Numbered from the stretch's first letter, positions 1 to 9,296 are shown. The stretch: DNA of 64,000 nt from a bacterium (GCA_017963805.1 JAGCTE010000071.1:34109-98108); one strand, 5' to 3'. Translations and numbers: made by a program. The notes: a model not told the origin generated them from the sequence alone.

Positions 1-2
1 CT

Positions 3-1718
3 CAGGCGGTCCTGCGCCTTTACCCTGATGTTAAGCTGGCCATCGGCCCGGCTATTGAAGAAGGTTTTTACTATGATTTCGACACGCTGACGCCTTTCTC
101 CCCCGAAGATCTCGTAAAGATCGAGGAGGAGATGAAAAAGATCGCCGAGGCCGACTATAAGCTGGAACGCGAGGAATGGTCCAGGGAGAAAGCCCTGGAG
201 TATTTCAAAAGTAAGGACCAGACTTACAAAGTCGAGATCATAGAAGACCTCGACGCCAAGGAAGTCTCCGTTTACAAGCAGGGCGAATTCTTGGACCTTT
301 GCCGCGGACCGCACCTTCCTTCCACTGGCCCCGTGAAGGCCGTGAAACTTCTTAGCGTGGCCGGCGCCTACTGGCGCGGCGACGAGCACCGCCCGATGCT
401 GCAGCGTATCTACGGCGTGGCGTTCCCGACCCAGGAACAGCTCGACGAATACTTGAATTACCTCGAGGAAGCCAAGCGAAGGGACCACCGCGTCCTTCTG
501 AAGGACATGGACCTCGGAAGCTTCCACGAAGAGCTCGGCCCCGGGCTCATGGTCTGGCACCCCCGCGGCGCCTGCATCAGAAACGAGATCGAAAACTTCT
601 GGCGCAGCGAGCATCTTAAGAACGGTTACGATCTGGTCTATTCCCCGCACGTCGGCAAATCCACCCTTTGGGAGACCAGCGGACATCTTTCCTTCTACCG
701 CGAGAACATGTTCCCCTCCATGGATGTTCCTCTGGACAACGACCAGACTCAGGAATATTTCGTGAAGCCGATGAACTGCCCCTTCCATATCCTGATCTAC
801 AAGAACAAGACCAGGTCCTACCGCAACCTGCCCATGCGCATGGCGGAACTCGGCACGGTCTACCGCTTTGAGAGGAGCGGCGTCCTGCACGGTCTTCTGA
901 GAGTCAGAGGCTTCACGCAGGACGACGCGCACATCTTCTGCCGCGAAGACCAGATGGAAGAAGAACTCGAAAGGACTCTGAAATTCTGTCTGCAGATGCT
1001 GCACAACTTCGGCTTCACCGAATACCACGTATACATCTCCACACGTCCTGAAGGCAAGTGCGTGGGTGAGGAGAGCCGCTGGAACGCCGCGCAGACGGCC
1101 CTGGAAAAGATCGTCGCCAAGCTCGGATTGAAATATGACATCGACAAAGGCGGCGGCGCTTTCTACGGCCCCAAGATCGACATCAAGATCAAAGACATGC
1201 TGCACCGTGAATGGCAGTGCTCGACCATACAGTTCGACTTCAATCTGCCTGAGCGCTTCAATATGACCTACGTCGGCGAAGACGGGCAGGAACATGTGCC
1301 TTACATGATCCACAGGGCGCTTCTGGGCGCCATAGAGCGTTTCTTCGCGGTCTATCTTGAGAACTGCGGCGGCAACTTCCCCTTATGGCTCGCCCCCGAG
1401 CAGGTGAGGATCGTGCCCATAAAGGACGCGCATCTCGACTACGCCAAGGAAGTCTTGGCGGCCCTGCAGGAAAGAGGCCTTAGAGCGACCGTGGACGAGA
1501 CGCACCGTCCGATGGGCGCCAAGGTCCGCCAGGGGAAAATGGACAAGGTTCCTTATACGCTCGTCCTGGGCGACAAGGAAGCGAGCGAAAAGACTGTGTC
1601 CGTCAGAACGCGCCAGGGCAACCAGGCCAACGCTCTGCCGCTTGAAACGCTTATCAATTCTCTCTGCAAAGAGCGCGACACCCACGCTCCCTGCGGCGAG
1701 TGGGATAAAACCGAATAA
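3..1718 (+). CDS. thrS: Threonyl-tRNA synthetase (5' truncated by window edge)
   Basis: Charges tRNA-Thr in the cytoplasm. The frame is open from base 3, and the residues before the first ATG (base 132) already match ThrRS (AIGPAIEEGFYYDFD, end of the editing region), so that ATG is internal and the N-terminal TGS domain and most of the editing domain lie outside the window. The remaining 571 residues hold the class II core: the zinc cysteine in MNCPFH, motif 2 around YRFERSG, the zinc histidine in FTQDDAHIF, and motif 3 with the third zinc ligand in MIHRALLGAIERF. The C-terminal anticodon-binding domain follows. It heads the conserved thrS-infC-rpmI-rplT order, 19 bases before infC. Confidence 0.97.
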   Translation, partial: QAVLRLYPDVKLAIGPAIEEGFYYDFDTLTPFSPEDLVKIEEEMKKIAEADYKLEREEWSREKALEYFKSKDQTYKVEIIEDLDAKEVSVYKQGEFLDLCRGPHLPSTGPVKAVKLLSVAGAYWRGDEHRPMLQRIYGVAFPTQEQLDEYLNYLEEAKRRDHRVLLKDMDLGSFHEELGPGLMVWHPRGACIRNEIENFWRSEHLKNGYDLVYSPHVGKSTLWETSGHLSFYRENMFPSMDVPLDNDQTQEYFVKPMNCPFHILIYKNKTRSYRNLPMRMAELGTVYRFERSGVLHGLLRVRGFTQDDAHIFCREDQMEEELERTLKFCLQMLHNFGFTEYHVYISTRPEGKCVGEESRWNAAQTALEKIVAKLGLKYDIDKGGGAFYGPKIDIKIKDMLHREWQCSTIQFDFNLPERFNMTYVGEDGQEHVPYMIHRALLGAIERFFAVYLENCGGNFPLWLAPEQVRIVPIKDAHLDYAKEVLAALQERGLRATVDETHRPMGAKVRQGKMDKVPYTLVLGDKEASEKTVSVRTRQGNQANALPLETLINSLCKERDTHAPCGEWDKTE

Positions 1719-1737
1719 CCAAAAAGAGGACAAAACT

Positions 1738-2271
1738 ATTCGTAAGTACAATCAAACCGACACGACCAGGGTCAACGAGGATATCAAAGCCCCGGAAGTG
1801 CGCCTGATAGCCGATGACGGCAAGCAGCTTGGCATCGTCAGCCGTCAGCGCGCGCTCGAGGAGGCCGAAAAAAGGAATCTTGATCTGGTAGAAGTCGCGT
1901 CCGGCGCCCAGCCCCCTGTCTGCCGCATCATCGATTACAGCAAGTATCGCTATGAGCAGACCAGAAGGGAAAAGGACTCGCGCAAGCAGAGCCAGAAGAC
2001 CCGGACCAAAGAGATCAAGTTCAGACCCGGCATCGACAGCGGTGACTTGGAAACGAAGAAGAAACACATAATGGAATTTCTCGAGGACGGCTTCCACGTT
2101 AGAGTGGTCTGCTTCCACAAGGGCCGCGAGGCGGCCCACCAGGAAATGGGCCAGGAGCTGCTGGTCCGTCTGACGGAAGAACTGAAGGATTTTGGCGCGG
2201 TAGAGATACCCGTCAAGAAAATGGGCGCGAATTACACTATCGTTTTTGGGCCTGTGAAGGCCAAGAAATGA
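1738..2271 (+). CDS. infC: Translation initiation factor IF-3, AUU start
   Basis: Binds the 30S subunit and controls start-codon choice. The 177-residue protein has the usual N-domain (VNEDI...RLIADDGKQLG), a basic linker and C-domain, ending VFGPVKAKK. No ATG, GTG or TTG lies between the thrS stop and the conserved VNEDI. An ATT codon at 1738 sits 7 bases after AGAGGA (1725-1730) and gives the normal IF-3 length. AUU is the classical infC start in enterobacteria, where IF-3 discriminates against it and so represses its own synthesis; the same control is inferred here. An upstream in-frame start at 1642 would overlap thrS by 77 bases and add a non-homologous N-terminus, so it was not used. 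Confidence 0.95.
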   Translation: MRKYNQTDTTRVNEDIKAPEVRLIADDGKQLGIVSRQRALEEAEKRNLDLVEVASGAQPPVCRIIDYSKYRYEQTRREKDSRKQSQKTRTKEIKFRPGIDSGDLETKKKHIMEFLEDGFHVRVVCFHKGREAAHQEMGQELLVRLTEELKDFGAVEIPVKKMGANYTIVFGPVKAKK

Positions 2272-2348
2272 AAAGCGTCGTGCGGGGAAAACAGACTCCT
2301 CCTCGACGCGCGCCTTTAAATTAACAAAACAAAAAGACAGGAGCAATT

Positions 2349-2546
2349 ATGCCAAAAGTCAAAACCAAAAAGTCTGTGAGCAAGCGCTTTTCCGTCACCA
2401 AAAGCGGCAAAGTGAAACGCACAAACACCAAGTCCCGCCACCTGATGACGGGCAAGACCAGAAAGAACAAACGTTCTTTCCGTGACACGTCCATTTGCGG
2501 CACCACCGATGCCCGCAATGTCAAAGAAATGCTGCCGTACGGTTAA
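2349..2546 (+). CDS. rpmI: 50S ribosomal protein L35
   Basis: Small basic large-subunit protein of 65 residues, the usual L35 length, beginning MPKVKTKKSVSKRF with the typical KTRKNKR region. It starts 10 bases after the AGGAG at 2339-2343... in effect CAGGAG just upstream of the ATG. The 77-base gap after infC contains a possible stem (2275-2280 with 2304-2309); in other bacteria this interval or the infC leader carries the L20 autoregulatory site, but nothing here identifies one with confidence. Confidence 0.96.
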   Translation: MPKVKTKKSVSKRFSVTKSGKVKRTNTKSRHLMTGKTRKNKRSFRDTSICGTTDARNVKEMLPYG

Positions 2547-2588
2547 GGGCCACCTGCGGTAATAATCTAATCATAGGAGAATCTACTT

Positions 2589-2939
2589 ATGCCAAGAGCC
2601 ACTAATAGTCCCGCCAGCAGGGAACGCAAACGCAAAATGCAGAAACTCGCTAAGGGTTTCTTCGGACTGCGCCGCAACGGCAACCGCAACATGCAGGAAA
2701 CCGTGGTCCGCGGTCTGGTCTACCAGTACCGCGATCGCCGCAACAAAAAACGCAGCTTCCGCGCCCTGTGGATCACTCGTATCCACATCGCCGCCAACGA
2801 AGCCGGCATTTCTTACAACGCTTTCATTTCCGGCCTGGCCAAAGCCGGCGTGACGCTGAACCGCAAGGTCCTCGCCAACCTCGCCGCCACCGAGCCCAAA
2901 GCTTTCGCCGAACTGGTGAAAGTCGCCAAAGAAGCGTAA
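2589..2939 (+). CDS. rplT: 50S ribosomal protein L20
   Basis: Early-binding 23S rRNA protein needed for large-subunit assembly, and in many bacteria the repressor of its own operon. The 116 residues match L20 throughout: KLAKGFFGLRRN near the N-terminus, QYRDRRNKKRSFRALWI in the middle, and LNRKVLANLAATEP near the end. A good ribosome binding site (AGGAG) precedes the ATG. It is the last gene of the thrS-infC-rpmI-rplT unit and is followed by a clear factor-independent terminator. Confidence 0.97.
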   Translation: MPRATNSPASRERKRKMQKLAKGFFGLRRNGNRNMQETVVRGLVYQYRDRRNKKRSFRALWITRIHIAANEAGISYNAFISGLAKAGVTLNRKVLANLAATEPKAFAELVKVAKEA

Positions 2940-2959
2940 GGACGTTTTGTGCGTAAAAT

Positions 2960-2990
2960 AAAAAAGCCCTCCGCGAGGAGGGCTTTTTTT
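2960..2990. terminator. Bidirectional intrinsic terminator
   Basis: A perfect 9-bp stem (2964-2972 with 2977-2985, loop GCGA) is flanked by a T tract on the right and an A tract on the left. It can therefore end transcription of rplT on the plus strand and of the convergent membrane-protein gene on the minus strand. Confidence 0.92.
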
Positions 2991-3009
2991 ATTGCTTGGA
3001 GCTTTGCTT

Positions 3010-4350
3010 TTACTGCACTTCTTCCTGCTCGCTCTCGCGGTTGATGGAAGAGTTGAGCTTGAAGCTGTCGGCGTAGTTTTCCTCCGCGGACGCTGCCAGG
3101 CGCTCCTCTTCGTCGGAGAGGACCTTGAAGGCGCAGTAGGCTGTGAAGAGAAGTACCATTCCGGCATAGATGAAGCAGAAGGCCATTGTCACTTCTTCCA
3201 GGGTGTTCTCGACTATGATCCTTGCGATGCCGCCCACCACTATGAAGAAGAGGGCGAAGACTCTGAGCAGGATGCGGCCTTCCTTGAAGCTTACCCAGAT
3301 GTTGAAGAAGAGATAGACGAACCAGATAAGGAAGAAGAGATTGGAGTAGAAGGCTTCGGGCAGAAGATAGAGCGTGTCGCCGATTTTCGTGCTCGTCCCT
3401 ATGTTGCAGCAAAGGAAGATCAGAGTCATAATGACCGGCATCAGGTAGGTGACCTTTGCCCTGGCTTTGGGACCGGTCTTCCAGAAGAAGAGGAAAGCGT
3501 ACGTGGTGACCGTCAGTTCAAGGACGTAGAAGAGCGAGGTGAAAATAGAATAGGGGACGTTTTTCCTGAAGACGGCCAGGCTCAGATGATTGTTGAACCA
3601 GTCGAATCCCCAGATATCCTCGAAAGCAAGGATGTAGAGGACCACGGACGTTTCCAAAAAAGCAATGACGTAGGCGGTCTTGGAGAACTTCTCGTTGAAT
3701 TCCCTGATCTGCGGAGAACAGGCGAGACCCCAGAAGACCAGGGCGTTCAGAGAGAGCTGAAGCGGCCTGAAGGGGAGGATGTTCCCGAAGATGAACTGAG
3801 ACATGCCGAGCGTCGCCAAAGCCGCGGCGAAAGCCACGACGCTTTTTTTCAAGTAGGCCTCCAAACTGAAAACAGCCATGACAAAGAAGATGCCTATATA
3901 GTAGAAGCTGCTGCCGAAATCGTCGTCAACCTCACCCTTATAAAAGAGCATGAGGACCAGCGCGTAACTGAGGATGGCGTGCAGCTTGTAGTTTCTAAGC
4001 AGGCCTATCGTCATAGAGAGCAGAAGAATGCACCCGAGCTTCGTGCGGTCGAGCCAGGCGGAAGGAAGCAAATGCCAAAGCGCGAAGCCGACGAGCGCCG
4101 TGCCCATGGCGGCCAGAACTTCGGGAAAAGCTTTGAAGATCTTCTTTGTGGAAGGCGCCAGCGCCAGGCCGTGCAAAGCCACGCCGCAGGCTAAAAGGAA
4201 CCACTTGGAGGAAAAAATGTTGTGCCAGTAGTTGACAAGGAGAATGAGCAGACCGATTCCCATGGCGATGCAGCCAAGGATCGCTATGAACTGCACGGTG
4301 TCTCTTTTGGCATCGATCTCTTTTACTTTGTTCTTTTCGATGTTATCCAT
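3010..4350 (-). CDS. Polytopic membrane protein of unknown function
   Basis: A 446-residue protein with about 12-14 hydrophobic segments from residue 20 to about 405, and a charged cytoplasmic-looking tail rich in Glu and Ser. It has the look of the DUF2157/DUF4401 class of bacterial membrane proteins, but I do not recognise a diagnostic motif and assign no function. The ATG at 4350 follows a strong GGAGG site with 5-base spacing. It appears to be transcribed alone from the promoter at 4381-4409. A long open frame on the opposite strand of the same region was judged a shadow, because only the minus frame gives a coherent transmembrane pattern and a ribosome binding site. Confidence 0.8.
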   Translation of the reverse strand: MDNIEKNKVKEIDAKRDTVQFIAILGCIAMGIGLLILLVNYWHNIFSSKWFLLACGVALHGLALAPSTKKIFKAFPEVLAAMGTALVGFALWHLLPSAWLDRTKLGCILLLSMTIGLLRNYKLHAILSYALVLMLFYKGEVDDDFGSSFYYIGIFFVMAVFSLEAYLKKSVVAFAAALATLGMSQFIFGNILPFRPLQLSLNALVFWGLACSPQIREFNEKFSKTAYVIAFLETSVVLYILAFEDIWGFDWFNNHLSLAVFRKNVPYSIFTSLFYVLELTVTTYAFLFFWKTGPKARAKVTYLMPVIMTLIFLCCNIGTSTKIGDTLYLLPEAFYSNLFFLIWFVYLFFNIWVSFKEGRILLRVFALFFIVVGGIARIIVENTLEEVTMAFCFIYAGMVLLFTAYCAFKVLSDEEERLAASAEENYADSFKLNSSINRESEQEEVQ

Positions 4351-4380
4351 AAAAACCTCCTCGATTTTGTTTACGCTAAT

Positions 4381-4409
4381 ATCTTAACATAAAAGTGGAA
4401 AAATTGAAA
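4381..4409 (-). promoter_or_regulatory. Promoter of the 446-aa membrane protein gene
   Basis: On the minus strand an extended -10 TGTTAAGAT (4381-4389) has a weak -35 TTTCAA 17 bases upstream, and lies 30 bases before the ATG in a strongly AT-rich gap. A weak stem at 4443-4464 with a short T tract may end the upstream symporter operon. Confidence 0.42.
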
Positions 4410-4474
4410 GGTAAACAATTTACTGATAAACGTTTTTTAAAATTAAACCAGTTATCTTGGTTAATACGAATTAT

Positions 4475-5989
4475 TTAAAAGAATATGCCAAGGCCTTTCA
4501 GGAAGGCCATAATTACCAAAACGGGTGAGATGAAGCGCACCACGAACAGCCACATCTTGGAAAAGAGCCAGTCGAAAGCGTTGAAGCAGTTCATCTCTTC
4601 CAGGGCGGATTTGTTGCCCCAGACATAGCTTACATATAGCAGCGTCATCAGTCCGGCCAAGGGCATCAGCCAGAGGCAGGTGGTGTTGTCCAATATGGCG
4701 AAGAAGGATTCGGAGCGCAGTTTCAATGTCTCTGTAAAGAATTGTCCGAGCTTGGGAACATTGCTGTAGTTCGCGGCCGACACGGCGGTCAGGGGAACGA
4801 GCGGGCCCAAGACTATGATGAGAAGGATAACGGCTTTCGCACGGGAAAGGTAAAGCTTCTGCATAATGCCCTGCACGGCGCCTTCCAGCATCGAGATCGA
4901 ACTTGTCAGGGCCGCCAAAAGCAGCATGAGGAAGAAGAGTGTTCCCCACAGCGGGGACAAGGGCAGTTTTCCAAAAGCTACGGGCAGGACTTTGAAGACT
5001 AATGACGTTCCTTCCTCAGGAGAGAGACCGGTGGAGAAAAGCAGAGGGAAGATGGCAAGCCCGGCGAGGATGGAGGCGAAGGTGTCCATTATGACGATGG
5101 TGCAGGCGGTCTTGGGAAGCGAGCTGGAGCGCCCAAGGTAGGAGCCATAGGCGATACCAACGCCGGATCCCAAAGATAGCGTGAAGAAAGCCTGCCCCAG
5201 GGCCGCCATGACGCCCTCGGCACTCAATTTGCTGAAGTCCGGCAAGAAGAGGAAGCGCAAGCCTTCATGAGCGTTCGGCAGCGTGAGCGCTCTTATGATG
5301 ATCGCGACGATCAGGATAAAAATGAGCGGCATGAAGATCTTGGAGAAGCGCTCGATGCCTTTCTGAACTCCCGCCATGACGATAAAGGCGGTGGCTAAAA
5401 AGAAGGCTAACGCAGCCGCGATGGTCACCCAGAATTGACTGCCGGAGGCCGTGACGATATTGTCGAGCAACTCCGCGGAAAACGCCGGCTCGCGGAAGAT
5501 CCTGCCCATAGGAGAAATGATCGCGTAAACGATGATCCAGCCGCCCACCACGGAATAGAAGACCGCGATCATAAGGGGAGTCAGGAACGTCACCGTAAAG
5601 CCGAGGAATCCCCAGCCGAAAAGCAGCGCTCCCAAAGCGAAGAAGCCGCAGGTCCCGGCGTAAAAATACAGTCCTTTTAAAGCAAAAGCCGTCGCGCATA
5701 AGATAAGCGCAACGGCCGCGAGAAATGAAAGCTTCGTTTTTTTGGGAGCCAATTCCGTCATGGCTTCCAAAGGCCCCTTGCCAGAGGCGCGCCCCAACGA
5801 AAGCTCGCAGAGCATAATGGGAAGGCCTATTAAGAAAATGGCGGCGAGATAGACAAGCATGAAAGCGGCTCCTCCGTATTTTCCCATGATGTAGGAAAAA
5901 CGCCAGATGTTGCCAAGCCCTATGGCGGATCCCGCCATGGCCAGAACGAAACCTTTGGAGGAAGACCAGAATTCTTTGTTGGGACTCAC
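4475..5989 (-). CDS. Sodium:neurotransmitter symporter family transporter (second of pair)
   Basis: A 504-residue, roughly 12-helix secondary transporter of the SNF/NSS family (LeuT fold), which couples Na+ entry to uptake of amino acids or related amines; the substrate cannot be read from sequence. The family signature at the end of helix 1 is clear (GSAIGLGNIWRFSY), as is the internal GVQKGIERFSKIFMPL. The start overlaps the stop of its paralogue by 4 bases (ATGA), so the two are translationally coupled. The two proteins are alike along most of their length, indicating an old tandem duplication. Last gene of the pheS-ispF-SNF-SNF unit. Confidence 0.93.
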   Translation of the reverse strand: MSPNKEFWSSSKGFVLAMAGSAIGLGNIWRFSYIMGKYGGAAFMLVYLAAIFLIGLPIMLCELSLGRASGKGPLEAMTELAPKKTKLSFLAAVALILCATAFALKGLYFYAGTCGFFALGALLFGWGFLGFTVTFLTPLMIAVFYSVVGGWIIVYAIISPMGRIFREPAFSAELLDNIVTASGSQFWVTIAAALAFFLATAFIVMAGVQKGIERFSKIFMPLIFILIVAIIIRALTLPNAHEGLRFLFLPDFSKLSAEGVMAALGQAFFTLSLGSGVGIAYGSYLGRSSSLPKTACTIVIMDTFASILAGLAIFPLLFSTGLSPEEGTSLVFKVLPVAFGKLPLSPLWGTLFFLMLLLAALTSSISMLEGAVQGIMQKLYLSRAKAVILLIIVLGPLVPLTAVSAANYSNVPKLGQFFTETLKLRSESFFAILDNTTCLWLMPLAGLMTLLYVSYVWGNKSALEEMNCFNAFDWLFSKMWLFVVRFISPVLVIMAFLKGLGIFF

Positions 5990-7572
5990 CTGAAAACTCC
6001 CAGCCCGTCGAGGAAAGCCAGAAGCACCAGGAGGGGCGATATGAAGCGGATGAAAAAGGCCCAGATGACGCAGGGGGACAGAGGCGAGGGATCGCCTACG
6101 GTATTGTATTCATGGACGCCTGAAAGCAGATGCCAGCAGTGCGTGTCCATGGCGCCCGTGGAGCCGCTGCGCATTTCTTTGACGGCTTCCTTGGGACCCC
6201 AGACCCAGCCGGCGTACAAAAGCGTCAAAAAGCAGGCTATCGGGATGAGCCACTGGCAGGCGCCGGTGTCGAAGGTGTCGAAGAGGCTGCCCTGGGCGGT
6301 CAGGAAAGTCTTCTGGATGAATTCGCCGAGCGCAGGGAAATTGGAGTAGTCGCCGGAAGTCAATGTGATGACGCAGGAGACGAGGCAGAGTATGGGAACA
6401 AGGACCAAAAGCACCCTGCTTCTCTTCCACTTCAGCTCTTCCACCATAAGGCAGACAGGGCCTTCCAGGAGGGATACGGCGCTCGTCAAGGCCGCGATGA
6501 GAACGGCGACGAAGAAGATAACGTTCCAAACAGTGGACAAGGGCAGTTTCTGGAAAGCCAGCGGCAGCACCTTGAAGATCAGCGAGGGACCGGAATCCGG
6601 GGCGAAGCCCATGGCGAAGACCACCGGAAAAATGGCAAGGCCTGCCATGACGGAAACGAGAGTGTCTAAGAGCGCTATTATGACCGTGGAACGCGGCAGA
6701 TTGTTGTCACGCTTCAAATACGCGCCGTAGGTGATGGTTATGCCCATACCCAGGGAAAGCGAATAAAAGGCGTGTCCGAGAGCCGCGAGGCAGGAGCGCC
6801 CTGAGAGCTGCGAAAAGTCTGGGACGAAAAGGAACCTCAGTCCCTTGGAAGAGCCTTCCAGCGTCAGGCCTCTGAAGATCAGAACGATAAGAAGCAGGGC
6901 CAGAAGCGGCATGAAGATCTTGGAGAAGCGCTCGATGCCTTTCTGTACGCCGATCCAGATGATAGCGGCCGTGGTGAGCATGAAGCCAAGCGTCGCTACC
7001 AGCGGCGTGGCCCAGTAGCCCTTGGGCGTCATGATGATGGGCGTCATGACGGCGGTGGCTTCCGCGACCGTATGGACGTTCAATTGCCCGGTCACGGATT
7101 TCCAAACGTAGATGAGCGTCCAGCCTCCCACCACGCCGTAGTAGGCCAGGATGAAGAGGGGAGTGATGGCGCCGTACAGAACGCCCAGCGTCACCCAGCC
7201 GAAAGTTATGAAAGAGACGCCGGCGATGGCAAAAAGCGCGGCGTAGAAGAAATGTCCGAAACTGAGGAAAGAGATGGCGCACACCAGAGCTAAGACCCCG
7301 ATGGTGCTGGAGAGGTTAGAGCGTTCAGGCCCCAGCTTGTGGAAGGTCCTGACAGGATTGGACTGGGCCGCGCGGCCCATGGTCAGTTCGCAAAGCATTA
7401 TGGGGATGCCGACCAAAAAGACGCAGCCAAGGTAAACAAGCAAAAAAGCGCTGCCGCCGTTCTGTCCGGTTATGAAGGAAAAACGCCAGATGTTGCCGAG
7501 CCCCACCGCGGAGCCGGCCATAGCCATAATGAATCCGAAAGAGGATCCCCAGTGTTCTTTTTTCACAGACAT
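5986..7572 (-). CDS. Sodium:neurotransmitter symporter family transporter (first of pair)
   Basis: A 528-residue SNF/NSS family Na+-coupled symporter with the helix-1 signature GSAVGLGNIWRFSF and the shared GVQKGIERFSKIFMPL segment. It differs from its downstream paralogue mainly by a longer loop near residues 465-495 before the last helix. Its ATG directly abuts the ispF stop and its own stop overlaps the next start by 4 bases, so it belongs to the same transcript. Substrate unknown; amino acids are most likely for bacterial members. Two adjacent copies may differ in substrate or may act as a heteromer, but neither idea can be tested from sequence alone. Confidence 0.93.
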   Translation of the reverse strand: MSVKKEHWGSSFGFIMAMAGSAVGLGNIWRFSFITGQNGGSAFLLVYLGCVFLVGIPIMLCELTMGRAAQSNPVRTFHKLGPERSNLSSTIGVLALVCAISFLSFGHFFYAALFAIAGVSFITFGWVTLGVLYGAITPLFILAYYGVVGGWTLIYVWKSVTGQLNVHTVAEATAVMTPIIMTPKGYWATPLVATLGFMLTTAAIIWIGVQKGIERFSKIFMPLLALLLIVLIFRGLTLEGSSKGLRFLFVPDFSQLSGRSCLAALGHAFYSLSLGMGITITYGAYLKRDNNLPRSTVIIALLDTLVSVMAGLAIFPVVFAMGFAPDSGPSLIFKVLPLAFQKLPLSTVWNVIFFVAVLIAALTSAVSLLEGPVCLMVEELKWKRSRVLLVLVPILCLVSCVITLTSGDYSNFPALGEFIQKTFLTAQGSLFDTFDTGACQWLIPIACFLTLLYAGWVWGPKEAVKEMRSGSTGAMDTHCWHLLSGVHEYNTVGDPSPLSPCVIWAFFIRFISPLLVLLAFLDGLGVFR

Positions 7573-8049
7573 TCAGATCTTTTCGATAAGCGCGCAGGCT
7601 AATGCGGCGATTCCTTCCTTTCTGCCCGTGAAGCCTAATTTTTCCGTAGTGGTGGCTTTTACGCTGACGCAATCGAGGGAAGTGCCGCAGCAGGACGCCA
7701 GGATCGCCCGCATCGATCCCACATAAGGGCTGATCTTCGGTTCCTGCGCGATGATGGTTATGTCAAAATTAACGATTCTATAACTGTTCTTGCCAAGGAG
7801 GGCGACGACTTCTTTCAAAAGCGCAGTGCTGTCGGCGCCTTCGTATTTACTATCGGTGTCGGGGAAAAGTTTTCCGATGTCTCCAAGGGCGGCGGCGCCG
7901 AGAAGGGCGTCCATCAGGGCGTGAGTGGCCACGTCCGCGTCGGAGTGCCCCGCTAGTCCCAGATCATAGGGAATATTGACGCCGCAAAGCTTGAGAGTTC
8001 TTCCCGGCGCGAAAGCGTGAACGTCGAATCCCTGGCCGATCCTGAACAT
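7573..8049 (-). CDS. ispF: 2-C-methyl-D-erythritol 2,4-cyclodiphosphate synthase
   Basis: Cyclises CDP-methylerythritol 2-phosphate in the non-mevalonate isoprenoid pathway. The 158 residues are full length and show the zinc-binding DVHAF near the N-terminus (Asp8, His10), [19 protein letters not shown] with the third zinc histidine, and LFPDTD. It starts 2 bases after the pheS stop and is abutted by the first symporter gene. No other MEP-pathway gene is in the window; ispD, often fused or adjacent to ispF, is absent here. Confidence 0.97.
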   Translation of the reverse strand: MFRIGQGFDVHAFAPGRTLKLCGVNIPYDLGLAGHSDADVATHALMDALLGAAALGDIGKLFPDTDSKYEGADSTALLKEVVALLGKNSYRIVNFDITIIAQEPKISPYVGSMRAILASCCGTSLDCVSVKATTTEKLGFTGRKEGIAALACALIEKI

Positions 8050-8051
8050 AA

Positions 8052-9113
8052 TCAGATGAACTGCTCCAGGAAGCGGATATCGTTTTCGTAGAAGAGGCGG
8101 ATGTCGTCGATCCTATACTTGAGGATAGCCAATCTCTCGACGCCCAGACCGAAGGCGAAGCCCGTGATGTCGGGATCGGTGTAGCCCGCGGCCTTGAAGA
8201 CGTTGGGGTGCACCATGCCGGCGCCCAAAACTTCCACCCAGCCCGTGCCTTTGCAGACGCTGCAGCCTTTGCCGGAGCAGACCGTGCAGGTGATGTCGAC
8301 TTCAGCGCTTGGTTCCGTGAAGGGGAAGAAACCCGGGCGCAGCCTTATGGAAGCCTGCGGGCCGTAGTAGATCTTCGCGAAATTCATCAAAGTGCCTTTC
8401 AATTGAGCGAAGGTCACGTTCTTGTCAACGTACAGTCCTTCGATCTGGTGGAAGATGGTGTAGTGGGAGGCGTCGATCCTTTCGTTCCTGTAAACGCGGC
8501 CCGGCGCGATGAAGCGGATGGGCGGCTGCTGCCTTTCCATCGTCCTGGCCTGCACCGGGGAAGTGTGGGTGCGCATAAGTATCTTGTTGCCGGATTCGGC
8601 GACTTCCTTGGGGGACTTCACGAAGAAGGTGTCCTGAACGTCGCGGGCAGGATGGGTGTCGGGAATGTTGAGGGCGTCGAAGTTGTGCCACTCGTCCTCA
8701 ACGTCCGGGCCTTCCTCGATGGTAAAGCCCAACCTCAGGAAGATGTTGGAGATCTCTTTCAAAGCCGCGGAAGTCGGATGGATGGAGCCAAGCGTGGCGA
8801 AGCGCCCTGGCAGCGTCACGTCGATCTTGTCTTTCTGCAGCTTGGCGGTGTCTTCCGCTATCAAGAGCGCGATCCGCTTGTCGGAGAGCGCGGCGGAAAC
8901 GGCGGTCTTGGCCTCGTTGACGATCTTGCCGAAAGCGGGCCTTTCCTCGTTGGAGAGATCTTTCATGCGGGACATGTAGGCCGCGAATGATCCTTTGCGT
9001 CCCAAATATTTGATGTCAAGCTCAGCCAGTTCGGAGGTGCTTTTGGCAGCCTCTATGGCCGCGACCGCTTCGTTTTTAAGATTTTCCAGTTCGTTAGCGA
9101 TTTGTTCCAGCAT
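8052..9113 (-). CDS. pheS: Phenylalanyl-tRNA synthetase alpha subunit
   Basis: Catalytic subunit of the heterotetrameric PheRS. The 353-residue protein has the N-terminal coiled coil, the class II core with [10 protein letters not shown] and [12 protein letters not shown], a Cys-rich insert ([17 protein letters not shown]) seen in PheS proteins, and the C-terminal motif [15 protein letters not shown]. The partner pheT does not follow, as it does in many genomes; ispF does. It heads a four-gene minus-strand unit with an extended -10 promoter 27 bases before the ATG. Confidence 0.97.
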   Translation of the reverse strand: MLEQIANELENLKNEAVAAIEAAKSTSELAELDIKYLGRKGSFAAYMSRMKDLSNEERPAFGKIVNEAKTAVSAALSDKRIALLIAEDTAKLQKDKIDVTLPGRFATLGSIHPTSAALKEISNIFLRLGFTIEEGPDVEDEWHNFDALNIPDTHPARDVQDTFFVKSPKEVAESGNKILMRTHTSPVQARTMERQQPPIRFIAPGRVYRNERIDASHYTIFHQIEGLYVDKNVTFAQLKGTLMNFAKIYYGPQASIRLRPGFFPFTEPSAEVDITCTVCSGKGCSVCKGTGWVEVLGAGMVHPNVFKAAGYTDPDITGFAFGLGVERLAILKYRIDDIRLFYENDIRFLEQFI

Positions 9114-9140
9114 AGAGTTATTCCTTGATTTTATTTGTTT

Positions 9141-9149
9141 ATTATATCA
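9141..9149 (-). promoter_or_regulatory. Extended -10 promoter of pheS operon
   Basis: Minus-strand TGATATAAT (9141-9149) gives a consensus -10 with the TG extension, 27 bases upstream of the pheS ATG. The best -35 (TTGCCC) is 21 bases away, so the extension probably carries the promoter. Confidence 0.55.
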
Positions 9150-9208
9150 GAAAGTCCCGTCCTTTTGGGGCAAAGACTTGTGAACATATCAAACGGTCAC
9201 AACTTTTT

Positions 9209-9217
9209 TGCTATAAT
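9209..9217 (+). promoter_or_regulatory. Extended -10 promoter of the glycosidase gene
   Basis: TGCTATAAT is a perfect extended -10 divergent from the pheS promoter. No convincing -35 is seen at 16-18 bases. A start near 9224 gives a leader of about 73 bases before the ATG at 9297. Confidence 0.55.
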
Positions 9218-9296
9218 AAACTTAAAGTTGCTAAAAGTCTCTAGAGTTTCACGAATGGGATATCTATAGGATAATTTGACACAATTGGAACAAATA

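Noticed and set aside
132..1718. ATG at 132 as the thrS start
   Set aside because: The open frame continues to the window edge and encodes conserved ThrRS sequence before this ATG, so the gene is truncated rather than short.
2992..4194. Plus-strand open frame of 400 codons opposite the 446-aa membrane protein
   Set aside because: Composition is Glu/Asp/Gly-rich shadow sequence without any domain, and it has no ribosome binding site or promoter. The minus frame shows a regular transmembrane pattern, a GGAGG site and a promoter.
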